NCBI GenBank assembly: GCA_005502915.1
Contig: SCMT01000002.1
Span: 1 to 64,000, forward strand
From: Lysobacteraceae bacterium 2PB
GTDB lineage: Bacteria; Pseudomonadota; Gammaproteobacteria; Xanthomonadales; Xanthomonadaceae
Length of the DNA: 64,000 bases
Direction: 5' to 3'
Shown here: positions 44,322 through 53,474 of the stretch, piece after piece
Layout: each line of letters opens with the position of its first letter
How positions within the stretch are numbered: the stretch's first letter is position 1
The notes under the pieces: generated by a model
Seen by the model: only the letters and a program-made list of their open reading frames with translations
What the model was told of the DNA's origin: nothing
Database searches by the model: none
Program-made: the position numbers and the translations under genes

Positions 44322-46226
44322 ATGAACGAACCGCGTCGACGCGGTCCCATCGCCACCCTGCTGGTCGGCATCTGGGATGCAATGAACTTCACCCGCCGGC
44401 TGGTGCTGAACCTCGTGTTCTTCGGCCTGCTGTTCTTCTTCGTCGCCGCCGTGGGCATCGGCGCCAGCGCCGGTCCGCGCGTGCTGCCCGTGCACGAGCG
44501 CACCACGCTGGTGATCGACCCCGAAGGCAACCTGGTCGAGCAGTTCTCGCTCGATCCGATGAGCCGTGCGCTGGCCGGTGCGCTGGGCGACGACGGCGCG
44601 GCCGAAGTGCAGCTGCGCGACCTGCTGCGCGTGCTGAAGTCCGCGAAGAACGACAAGCGCATCGAGCGCGTGGTGCTGCGCGTGGACGGCCTGGCCTTCA
44701 GCGGCTACGCCTCGGCGCGCGAGGTCGCCGAAGCCATCGCCGCGCTGCGTACCGCCGGCAAGAAGGTCATCGCCTTCGGCGAATCCTTCGACCAGTCGCA
44801 GTACCTGCTGGCCGCGCAGGCCGACGAGATCTACCTCGATCCGATGGGCGGCATGCTCATCGAAGGCCTCGGTCGCTACCGCCAGTACTTCCGCGAAGGC
44901 CTGCAGGACAAGCTCGGCGTCGACGTGCACCTGTTCAAGGTCGGCGAATACAAGTCCGCCGCCGAACCGTACGTGCTCGATGCCGCGTCGCCGGAAGCGA
45001 AGGAAGCCGACCTGTTCTGGATGAACGACATCTGGCAGCGTTACATCGCCGATGTCGCCAAGGCGCGGAAGATCTCGCCGGAAGCGCTGGCCGCTTCGAT
45101 CAACGACCTGCCCACGGGCATCGTCGAAGTGCAGGGCGATCTCGCGAAGTACGCGCTCAAGCACAAGTGGGTCACCGGCCTGAAGACCCGCGAAGAGATG
45201 GACGCGATGCTGACCAAGCTCGGCGTCGAGGACGAAAACGCCGACGGCGGCTTCCGCCAGATTTCCTACGAAGGCTACCTGGCGCACATCAACGGCACGA
45301 ACATCGCGATCGGCGACGGCGACCATGTCGCCATCGTGGTCGCCTCGGGCGAAATCACCAGCGGCGAGCAGCCGCCGGGCACCATCGGCGGCGAATCCAC
45401 CGCCGCGATGTTGCGCGACGCGCGCGAGAACGAGTCCACCAAGGCCGTCGTGCTGCGCGTCGATTCGCCCGGCGGCGAGGTGTTCCCCTCCGAGCAGATC
45501 CGTCGCGAGGTGATCGCGCTGAAGAAGGCCGGCAAGCCGGTGATCGTCTCGATGGGCGATGTCGCTGCATCCGGCGGCTACTGGATCAGCATGAATGCCG
45601 ACCGCATCTACGCCGATCCGTCCACGGTCACCGGTTCGATCGGCATCTACGGCATGATCCCGACCTTCTCCCGCGCGCTGGAGAAGATCGGCGTGCGCAC
45701 CGATGGCGTGTCGACCACGAAGATCGCCGGCGGCTTCGACGTCACCCGCCCGCTGTCGCCGGAAATCGGCGGCGTGATCCAGAGCGTGATCGACAAGGGT
45801 TACCGCGATTTCACCGGCAAGGTGTCCGAAGCCCGCAAGAAGCCCGTCGCCGACATCGACGCCGTCGCCCGCGGCCGCGTGTGGTCCGGCGCGCAGGCGA
45901 AGGAGCGCGGCCTGGTCGACGCCTTCGGCGGCCTGCAGGCCGCCATCGCCGATGCCGCCAAGCGCGCCAAGCTCGGCGGCAAGCCCGACGAATACCGCGT
46001 GCGCTACATCGAGCGCGAACTGACCCCGTTCGAGCGCTGGTTCACCGGGTTCGCCGGCAGCCGCATCGGCCAGGCGATGCTCGCCGATTCCTCCCTCGCG
46101 CGCGGCATGATCGCCAAGGTCGCCCCGCAGGCCGATCGCGACCTGCGCATGATCGAACGCGCCATGGAGGCCGGTCGCAGCGGCAAGCCGGTGAGCGCGA
46201 TCGCGTACTGCTTCTGCGGGTTCTGA
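44322..46226 (+). CDS. sppA: Signal peptide peptidase SppA (long form)
   Basis: A 634-residue inner-membrane serine protease that degrades cleaved signal peptides. One N-terminal anchor (LVLNLVFFGLLFFFVAAVGI) is followed by two tandem SppA domains. The general-base Lys lies in the first (FKVGEYKSAAEPYVLDA) and the nucleophile Ser in the second (VSMGDVAASGGYWISMNADR), as in the E. coli 67-kDa enzyme. AGGAGAG sits before the ATG. The gene is preceded by a 54-base gap after the MATE gene and may share its transcript; it ends at a strong bidirectional terminator. Confidence 0.93.
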   Translation: MNEPRRRGPIATLLVGIWDAMNFTRRLVLNLVFFGLLFFFVAAVGIGASAGPRVLPVHERTTLVIDPEGNLVEQFSLDPMSRALAGALGDDGAAEVQLRDLLRVLKSAKNDKRIERVVLRVDGLAFSGYASAREVAEAIAALRTAGKKVIAFGESFDQSQYLLAAQADEIYLDPMGGMLIEGLGRYRQYFREGLQDKLGVDVHLFKVGEYKSAAEPYVLDAASPEAKEADLFWMNDIWQRYIADVAKARKISPEALAASINDLPTGIVEVQGDLAKYALKHKWVTGLKTREEMDAMLTKLGVEDENADGGFRQISYEGYLAHINGTNIAIGDGDHVAIVVASGEITSGEQPPGTIGGESTAAMLRDARENESTKAVVLRVDSPGGEVFPSEQIRREVIALKKAGKPVIVSMGDVAASGGYWISMNADRIYADPSTVTGSIGIYGMIPTFSRALEKIGVRTDGVSTTKIAGGFDVTRPLSPEIGGVIQSVIDKGYRDFTGKVSEARKKPVADIDAVARGRVWSGAQAKERGLVDAFGGLQAAIADAAKRAKLGGKPDEYRVRYIERELTPFERWFTGFAGSRIGQAMLADSSLARGMIAKVAPQADRDLRMIERAMEAGRSGKPVSAIAYCFCGF

Positions 46227-46253
46227 TCCGGCTCGCGAATGCGGTCATGCATG

Positions 46254-46284
46254 CGAAAACGCCCGGCGATGCCGGGCGTTTTCG
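46254..46284. terminator. Bidirectional terminator between sppA and gshA
   Basis: CGAAAACGCCCGGC-GAT-GCCGGGCGTTTTCG is a perfect 14-bp stem with an A-run on one side and a T-run on the other. It ends both convergent genes. Confidence 0.88.
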
Positions 46285-46335
46285 TCTGTGGCCAATCCCT
46301 TGCCAGCATGGATGGCGTCGCGCGACGAACCCGTG

Positions 46336-47715
46336 TCAGTACGCGAACTCTCGGAACACGCGGTCGATGTCGCCGTTCCATTCGCCGTGGAAGAGTTCGA
46401 GCTTGCGTTCGGCGGCGGTCTGGCCGCGTTCGACGACTTCGATGACCGGGTCGAGGAACCGGGTTTCGTCGACGCCCTGGCCGTTGAGCGCGGCACGGCG
46501 GCGCAGGCCTTCGACGGAGATCTTCAGCGCTTCGCGGGCGAGGTCGCGCAGGGTGCCGTTACGGACGTTGCCGATACGAGCCGGCACATGCAGGCCCAGC
46601 TTCGGCACCTGGTCGCGCAGCGCATTGCGCTCGACCATGCTGAAATCCTTGACCAGGTCCCACGCGGCATCGAGCGCGGTCTGGTCGTAGAGCAGGCCGA
46701 CCCAGAATGCCGGCAATGCACACAGGCGGTTCCACGGGCCGCCGTCGGCGCCGCGCATTTCCAGGTACTTCTTCAGGCGCACTTCCGGGAAGGCGGTGGT
46801 CATGTGGTCGGACCAGTCGCGCAGGGTCGGCAGCGCGCCGGGCAGCACGTCGAGTTCCCCCTGCATGAACTTGCGGAACGACTTGCCGCTGGCGTCGATG
46901 TACTCGCCGCCGCGGTAGGAGAAATACATCGGCACGTCGAGCAAGTAGTCGACGTAGCGGTCGTAGCCGAAGCCATCCTCGAACACGAAGTCGAGCATGC
47001 CGGTGCGGTCGGGGTCGGTGTCGGTCCAGATGTGCGAGCGATAGGACAGGTAGCCGTTCGGCTTGCCTTCGGTGAAGGGCGAGTCGGCGAACAGCGCGGT
47101 GGCGATCGGCTGCAGCGCCAGCGAGACGCGGAACTTCTTCACCATGTCCGCTTCGCTGCTGTAGTCCAGGTTGACCTGCACGGTGCACGTGCGGGTCATC
47201 ATGTCCAGGCCGAGATCGCCGACCTTGGGCATGTAGGCGCGCATGATCTTGTAACGGCCTTTCGGCATCCACGGCATCTCGTCGCGGCGCCACTTCGGCT
47301 GGAAGCCCATGCCGAGGAAGCCGAGGCCGAGTTCGTCGGCGACGGTCTTCACTTCCTTCAGGTGCGTGCCGACTTCGACGCAGGTCTGGTGGATGGTCTC
47401 CAGCGGCGCGCCCGACAGTTCGAGCTGGCCAGCGGGCTCCAGCGTGACCGAGGCGTTGTCCTTCAGCAGCGCGATGGTGTGGCCATGCTCCTGCACCGCT
47501 TCCCAGCCGAAGCGGGTCAGGCCGGTGAGCAGCGCCTCGATGCCCTGCGGCCCATCGAAGGTCGGCGGGCGCAGGTCGTCGAGGCGGAAGCCGAACTTCT
47601 CGTGTTCGGTCCCGATCCGCCAGTCGGCCTTGGGCTTTTCGCCGGAAGCGAGCACCTCGACCAACTGGTCGCGATGGGTGATGGGCGTGTCGGCGACGTG
47701 GCTGGGGCTCGACAT
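46336..47715 (-). CDS. gshA: Glutamate-cysteine ligase (plant-type)
   Basis: A 459-residue enzyme making gamma-glutamylcysteine, the first step of glutathione synthesis. It is of the plant-like GCS class, not the E. coli class: [60 protein letters not shown], and [20 protein letters not shown] are class markers, as is the C-terminal [20 protein letters not shown]. Plant-type GshA is usual in Xanthomonadaceae and some alphaproteobacteria. ATG 47715 ([11 protein letters not shown]) is the first plausible start. Single gene, divergent from the peptide-binding protein gene. Confidence 0.93.
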   Translation of the reverse strand: MSSPSHVADTPITHRDQLVEVLASGEKPKADWRIGTEHEKFGFRLDDLRPPTFDGPQGIEALLTGLTRFGWEAVQEHGHTIALLKDNASVTLEPAGQLELSGAPLETIHQTCVEVGTHLKEVKTVADELGLGFLGMGFQPKWRRDEMPWMPKGRYKIMRAYMPKVGDLGLDMMTRTCTVQVNLDYSSEADMVKKFRVSLALQPIATALFADSPFTEGKPNGYLSYRSHIWTDTDPDRTGMLDFVFEDGFGYDRYVDYLLDVPMYFSYRGGEYIDASGKSFRKFMQGELDVLPGALPTLRDWSDHMTTAFPEVRLKKYLEMRGADGGPWNRLCALPAFWVGLLYDQTALDAAWDLVKDFSMVERNALRDQVPKLGLHVPARIGNVRNGTLRDLAREALKISVEGLRRRAALNGQGVDETRFLDPVIEVVERGQTAAERKLELFHGEWNGDIDRVFREFAY

Positions 47716-47837
47716 GGAGAGTCCGTCTGCGGGGGGAGGCCTGCAACAGGAGGCCGCCAGGGGCAATCCGGTTGCGCGGGTAGGCGAGATGGGGGGTGTC
47801 CCCTAACATCGCAAGGTCGACACTATAGCCCCCGCCG

Positions 47838-49424
47838 ATGACCCGAATTGTTGCCCTCCTGCTGTCGCTGTGTTCCATGGCGACCGGCGCCTCGCCGGCA
47901 ATGGCGCAGGCGCGCATGCTGGAGCGCGGCAACGGGCCGGAGCCATCGACGCTGGATGCCCACGTCTGCCAGGAGGTCGCCTGCGGCAACGTGCTGCGCG
48001 ATCTGTACGAAGGCCTGGTGACCGAAGACGCCCGCGGCCGCCTGATCCCCGGCATGGCCGAGCGCTGGTCGGTGTCGGCCGATGGCCGCACGTGGACCTT
48101 CCACCTGCGCGCGGGCCTGCGCTGGAGCAATGGCGAGTTCCTGGATGCGCCGCAGATCGTCGCGAGTTTCCGTCGCGCGTTCGCGCCGCAGACCGCCGCG
48201 CCGTTCGCCGAGCAGTTCGACGCCGTGCTGCATGCGCCCGAGGTGCGCGCGGGAACCCTGCCGCCGACGCGACTGGGGATCGATGCGCCCGATGCGCGCA
48301 CGGTGCGCGTGCGCACGACGCGACAGGTCGCATTGCCGGCGTTGCTGACCCTGCCGATCGCGTTCCCGGTCTTTCTGCCCGCCGTCGAACGGCATGGCAA
48401 CCAGCACACGCGACCGGGACGGCTGGTGAGCAACGGCGCTTACCGCCTCACTGCATGGATGCCGCAGGCGCACCTGGTCGTCGAGCGGAATCCGCATTTC
48501 CACGCCGCCGGCAGCGTGCGCATCCCGCGCGTGCGCTTCCATGTCACCGAGGATGCCGCGGCGGAGCTGCAGCGTTTCATTGCCGGCGACCTGCACCTGA
48601 CCGAAACCGTGCCGCCGCAGCCGCTGGCGAAGCTGCGCGCGCGGCATGGTCAGCGATTGCGGTTGTCCCCTTACCTCGGTGCGTTCTGGCTGGGCCTGAA
48701 CACCACGCAGCCGCCGCTGAAGGAGGCGCCGCAGCTGCGCGAGGCGCTGTCGCTTGCGGTGGATCGCGACAAGCTGACGCGCTACATCACCGGCTTCGGC
48801 GAAACCCCGGCCTACGGCATCGTGCCATCAGGCATTCCCGGCTACACGCCGGCGCGGCTGCACTGGGCCGATTGGACGCAGGCGCGGCGCGAGGCGCGGG
48901 CGAAGGCGCTGTACCGCGCCGCCGGCTATTCGGACGCCAACCCGCTGACGATCGAGCTGCGCTACAACACCTCGACGCCGCATCGGCGCATGGCGCTGGC
49001 GGTGGCGGCGATGTGGCGCGACACCCTCGGCGTGCGCGTGCGCCTGCGCAACGAGGAGTGGAAGGTGTTCGTGCAGAACCGTCGCCAGCGCGCGATCACC
49101 CAGGTGTTCCGCGGTGGCTGGATCGGCGATGTCGCCGACGCGCGCAACTTCCTGGTCGGTTTCGCCGACGACGGCGCACTGAACTGGATGGGCTACGACG
49201 ATCCGCGCTACGGCGCGGCGATGCGCCGCGCCGACCTGGCGCGCAGCGAGGCTGCACGGAATGCCTGGTTGCGCGCGGCCGAAACCCGGCTGCTCAATGC
49301 GCATGTCGCGATTCCGCTGTATTTCTATACGTCGAAGCACCTGGTCGACGACCGCGTGCGCGGTTTCGAACCCAACCCGCTCGACCGCCATCCGTCGCGC
49401 TGGATGGCGTTCGCCGAGCGCTGA
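47838..49424 (+). CDS. Peptide ABC-transporter substrate-binding protein (OppA-like)
   Basis: A 528-residue periplasmic protein with signal peptide (MTRIVALLLSLCSMATGASPAMA) and the SBP family 5 fold: ERGNGPEPSTLDAHVCQEVA, LVTEDARGRLIPGMAERWSV, DGRTWTFHLRAGLRWSNGE and LREALSLAVDRDKL. It captures oligopeptides for import by an Opp-type transporter. The expected permease, at 50201, is separated from it by a VIT-family gene, and no ATPase gene is nearby, so transport partners must be elsewhere or lost. Confidence 0.88.
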   Translation: MTRIVALLLSLCSMATGASPAMAQARMLERGNGPEPSTLDAHVCQEVACGNVLRDLYEGLVTEDARGRLIPGMAERWSVSADGRTWTFHLRAGLRWSNGEFLDAPQIVASFRRAFAPQTAAPFAEQFDAVLHAPEVRAGTLPPTRLGIDAPDARTVRVRTTRQVALPALLTLPIAFPVFLPAVERHGNQHTRPGRLVSNGAYRLTAWMPQAHLVVERNPHFHAAGSVRIPRVRFHVTEDAAAELQRFIAGDLHLTETVPPQPLAKLRARHGQRLRLSPYLGAFWLGLNTTQPPLKEAPQLREALSLAVDRDKLTRYITGFGETPAYGIVPSGIPGYTPARLHWADWTQARREARAKALYRAAGYSDANPLTIELRYNTSTPHRRMALAVAAMWRDTLGVRVRLRNEEWKVFVQNRRQRAITQVFRGGWIGDVADARNFLVGFADDGALNWMGYDDPRYGAAMRRADLARSEAARNAWLRAAETRLLNAHVAIPLYFYTSKHLVDDRVRGFEPNPLDRHPSRWMAFAER

Positions 49425-49492
49425 TCACCGACAATCGATCATCGACAGTGGATCGCCGACAATCGACCCATCCCTTCGCTGCAGGAGCCGTC

Positions 49493-50188
49493 ATGCGCCG
49501 CTGGCACATCGAAACCCATCGCACCGATCGCGTCGGCTGGCTGCGCGCCGCCGTGCTCGGCGCCAACGACGGGATCATCTCCATCGCCGGCCTGGTGGTC
49601 GGCGTGGCCGCATCGGGCGCGGACGCGCGCACCGTGCTGGGCAGCGGCATCGCCGGCATCGTCGCCGGCGCGATGTCGATGGCCGCCGGCGAATACGTGT
49701 CGGTGCAGTCGCAGGCCGACACCGAGTACGCCGACATCGCCAAGGAAACCCGCGAACTGGCCGAGGAACCCGATGCCGAGCTGCAGGAGCTGACCCACAT
49801 CTACGTGCAGCGCGGGTTGACCCCCGAGCTGGCGCAGCAGGTCGCGCAGCAGTTGACCGCGCACGATGCCCTGGGCGCGCACGCGCGCGACGAGCTGGGC
49901 ATCACCGAATCCCTGCGCGCGCGTCCGCTGCAGGCGGCGCTGGCCTCGGCGGCGGCATTCGGGGCGGGCGCGGTGCTGCCGATCCTCGCCGTGCTGCTGG
50001 CGCCGGCCGGACGCATCGAGCCGGTGGTCGTCGCCGTCACCGTGGTCGCGCTGCTGCTGTCCGGCGGGCTGGCGGCCAGGGTCGGCGGCGCCCGGGTCGT
50101 CCGCGGCGCGCTGCGCGTGGGCTTCTGGGGCGCGATGGCGATGGCGGCGGCGGCCCTGATCGGCCGCCTGTTCGACGTGCAGGTCTGA
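49493..50188 (+). CDS. VIT/CCC1-family metal transporter
   Basis: A 231-residue membrane protein with the family start HRTDRVGWLRAAVLGANDGI, then SGIAGIVAGAMSMAAGEYVS and VQSQADTEYADIAKETREL (the cytosolic metal-binding helix region), and three further C-terminal spans. VIT/CCC1 proteins move iron or manganese out of the cytosol. It lies between the oligopeptide-binding protein gene (68-base gap) and the permease gene (12-base gap), an unusual interposition within an Opp-type locus. Short CGACAATCGA repeats lie just before it (around 49430-49467). Confidence 0.87.
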   Translation: MRRWHIETHRTDRVGWLRAAVLGANDGIISIAGLVVGVAASGADARTVLGSGIAGIVAGAMSMAAGEYVSVQSQADTEYADIAKETRELAEEPDAELQELTHIYVQRGLTPELAQQVAQQLTAHDALGAHARDELGITESLRARPLQAALASAAAFGAGAVLPILAVLLAPAGRIEPVVVAVTVVALLLSGGLAARVGGARVVRGALRVGFWGAMAMAAAALIGRLFDVQV

Positions 50189-50200
50189 CCGGGCACCGGG

Positions 50201-51121
50201 ATGCGACGATTCCTGGCTCGCCTGGGCGAAGCCCTGCTGACGGTCTGGCTGCTGGCCACGCTGTGCTTCGTGCTGCTGCGCGCGGCGCCGGGCGGGCCGT
50301 TCGACACCGAAAAGACCGCGCCGCCGGAGGTGCAGGCCGCGCTGGAGGCGAAATACCGGCTGGATCGTCCGCTGCCGGCGCAGTACGCGGCCTGGCTGGG
50401 CGATGTCGCGCGCGGCGACCTCGGACCCTCGTTCCAGTACCCGGACTACACGGTCAACCAGCTGGTCGCGCAGGCGCTGCCGGTGTCGCTGCTCAACGGC
50501 GGGCTGGCCCTGCTGCTGGCCCTGCTGGTCGGGGTGCCATTGGGCATCTGGTCCGCCCTGCGCGCCGGCTCGTGGCTGGACCGCCTCTTCATGCTGTTCG
50601 CCGGCCTCGGCCTGGCGGTGCCCAAGTTCGTGGTCGCACCGCTGCTGGTCCTGCTGTTCGCGGTGACCCTGCACTGGCTGCCGGCCGGCGGCTGGGGCGA
50701 GTGGAGCAACGTGGTGCTGCCGGCCATCGCGCTGGCGTTGCCGAACCTGGCCTACTGCGCACGCCTGGCCCGGGCCTCGATGCTCGACGTGCGCCATGCC
50801 GAATACCTGGCGGCGGCGCGGGCCCGGGGGCTGCCGGAATCCCGGCTGCTGCTGGCCCATGCGCTGAAGCCGGCCCTGCTGCCGGTGGTGGCCTGGCTGT
50901 CGCCGGCGCTGATCAACATCGTCACCGGCTCGGCGGTCGTCGAGCAGGTGTTCGGCATTCCCGGCATGGGCCGCTACTTCGTCCAGGGCGCGCTCAACCG
51001 CGACTACACCTTGGTGCTCGGCGTGGTGCTGGTGGTGGGTGTCCTGATCGTGGCGATCAACGCGATCGTGGACTTGATGCGGGCGCAGATGGACCCGAGG
51101 CTGCGCGATTCCGTCGCATGA
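50201..51121 (+). CDS. Peptide ABC-transporter permease (OppB-like)
   Basis: A 306-residue inner-membrane protein with six spans. The OppB pattern is clear: MRRFLARLGEALLTVWLLAT, LLRAAPGGPFDTEK, LPVSLLNGGLALLLALLVGV and the cytoplasmic EAA-type loop EYLAAARARGLPESRLLLAH for ATPase docking. OppB works as a heterodimer with OppC. Here the stop codon overlaps a following ATG (ATGA), the usual oppB-oppC joint, but no oppC follows. So this permease appears to have lost its local partner. Confidence 0.87.
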   Translation: MRRFLARLGEALLTVWLLATLCFVLLRAAPGGPFDTEKTAPPEVQAALEAKYRLDRPLPAQYAAWLGDVARGDLGPSFQYPDYTVNQLVAQALPVSLLNGGLALLLALLVGVPLGIWSALRAGSWLDRLFMLFAGLGLAVPKFVVAPLLVLLFAVTLHWLPAGGWGEWSNVVLPAIALALPNLAYCARLARASMLDVRHAEYLAAARARGLPESRLLLAHALKPALLPVVAWLSPALINIVTGSAVVEQVFGIPGMGRYFVQGALNRDYTLVLGVVLVVGVLIVAINAIVDLMRAQMDPRLRDSVA

Positions 51122-51348
51122 GCTTGCTGCATCGCAGCAGGAACGTACCCAGGCACGCGCTTTTGTTCATTATGTTCGTGCGCGCTGTTGCGAATGGCAT
51201 GACATATGCGCTTTGGGCATTTACTTATGCGCCAAGAGAATATGCTGCATTGCAATGCAGTCGCCCACGCATGCTTTTCCCTGATCGATCACATGCTTGC
51301 GCCGTATACGGTCGTCGATATGTTCGGGGCGACGCCCAGCTGAACTGA
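51118..51348 (+). pseudogene. Possible truncated start of an oppC-like gene, joined to foreign DNA
   Basis: An in-frame ORF of 76 codons starts at the ATG overlapping the oppB stop (ATGA). The first dozen codons (MSLLHRSRNVPRH) would suit an OppC N-terminus, but the rest (TYALWAFTYAPREYAALQ...) resembles no permease and the DNA turns AT-rich from about 51155. I read this as a junction left by a deletion or insertion. A perfect 16-base palindrome CTGCATTGCAATGCAG (51245-51260) lies within it. The protein is probably not functional. Confidence 0.4.
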
Positions 51349-51679
51349 GACAGGCTTGGCCCTGCCCCTGCAGATACCGCCCTCGGTCCATGGCGCAAAG
51401 CCCGCGAAGCCAAAGTCGGCACAGCGGCATTGATTGACACAACCTGAACGGGCTTCCTAGTGTCGTCCCGCGATCCACAGGGGGAAAGCATCGGGCATCT
51501 GCAGGGACATGCAGCACGCAGGCCCGATCCGTCAGTCATCGACCCGCCGTCCACGCAGACCCGGTCTGCAGGACGCCGTGCGTCCACGCCTGCGCACTCT
51601 GGATCGCCGACGCGGCGGGCACCGCCGCGCGAGCACACACAACACACCATCTCGAACAACAACGAATAAGGGAGTGATC
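51349..51679. other. Leader region of the protease gene
   Basis: About 330 bases with no supported gene. A TTGACA at 51434-51439, followed after 18 bases by TAGTGT (51458-51463), is the best promoter candidate and would give a leader of about 210 bases. Confidence 0.4.
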
Positions 51680-52864
<1,185 letters not shown>

Positions 52865-52943
52865 TCGATCCGCAAGGATCCATCAGGATCGATCCACGGC
52901 GGCGGCCGACCTCGACGGTCGTCGCCATGGATCGTGCAACACG

Positions 52944-52977
52944 CGCGGCCGGGGCTTGCCTCGGCCGCGTTCTTTTT
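52944..52977 (+). terminator. Intrinsic terminator after the protease gene
   Basis: CGCGGCCG (52944-52951) pairs with CGGCCGCG (52962-52969) and is followed by TTCTTTTT. Confidence 0.8.
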
Positions 52978-53041
52978 GACCGGCACGCGATGCGTGCGGC
53001 ACGATCGGCGTCACGTCCATGCCCGATCCGGTGAGACACGC

Positions 53042-53428
53042 ATGCAGATCGTCTACCGTGCCGCCAATCTCTCCGACGCCCACCTGTTGCGCCAGCTGAT
53101 GGAAGCCGAGGGCATTCCGGCCTTCGTCCAGGGCGAATTCCTGCAGGGTGCAGTCGGCGAACTGCCGGCGAATACCGAAGTCCTCGTGCGCGTGCCTGAC
53201 GCGCATGTCGCAGCGGCGCGCGCGGTCGTCGACGACTGGGAATCCAGCGAGCCGGTGGGGTTCGAGGACGAAGACCTGCACGGTGAAGACCTGGACGCGA
53301 CCGATGCCGGCGAGCCGACCTCGGTCCAGACCCAGGCGATCGCGGTGAGGCGCCTGCTGCTGTTCGTCGCGATCCTCGTCGTCGGCGTGATCGGCTACAC
53401 GTTGTTGCTGCGTCGCGCCGCCGGGTGA
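53042..53428 (+). CDS. DUF2007-domain protein with C-terminal membrane anchor
   Basis: A 128-residue protein. The N-terminal 70 residues match DUF2007, a small PII-like fold: MQIVYRAANLSDAHLLRQLM, GIPAFVQGEFLQGAVGELPA and EVLVRVPDAHVAAARAVVDD. An acidic linker leads to a single C-terminal span (LLLFVAILVVGVIGYTLLL). The family is annotated as putative signal-transducing but has no proven role. It is convergent with the XVIPCD effector gene and probably unrelated to it. Confidence 0.85.
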   Translation: MQIVYRAANLSDAHLLRQLMEAEGIPAFVQGEFLQGAVGELPANTEVLVRVPDAHVAAARAVVDDWESSEPVGFEDEDLHGEDLDATDAGEPTSVQTQAIAVRRLLLFVAILVVGVIGYTLLLRRAAG

Positions 53429-53474
53429 CGCTTCCCGGGCGCGTGCGCCCGGGAAGGTCGAGAGGGACGCCTGA

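Noticed and set aside
53042-53428. DUF2007 protein as immunity partner of the effector
   Set aside because: It is convergent with the effector gene, widely conserved by itself and mainly cytoplasmic, whereas the effector acts in the periplasm.
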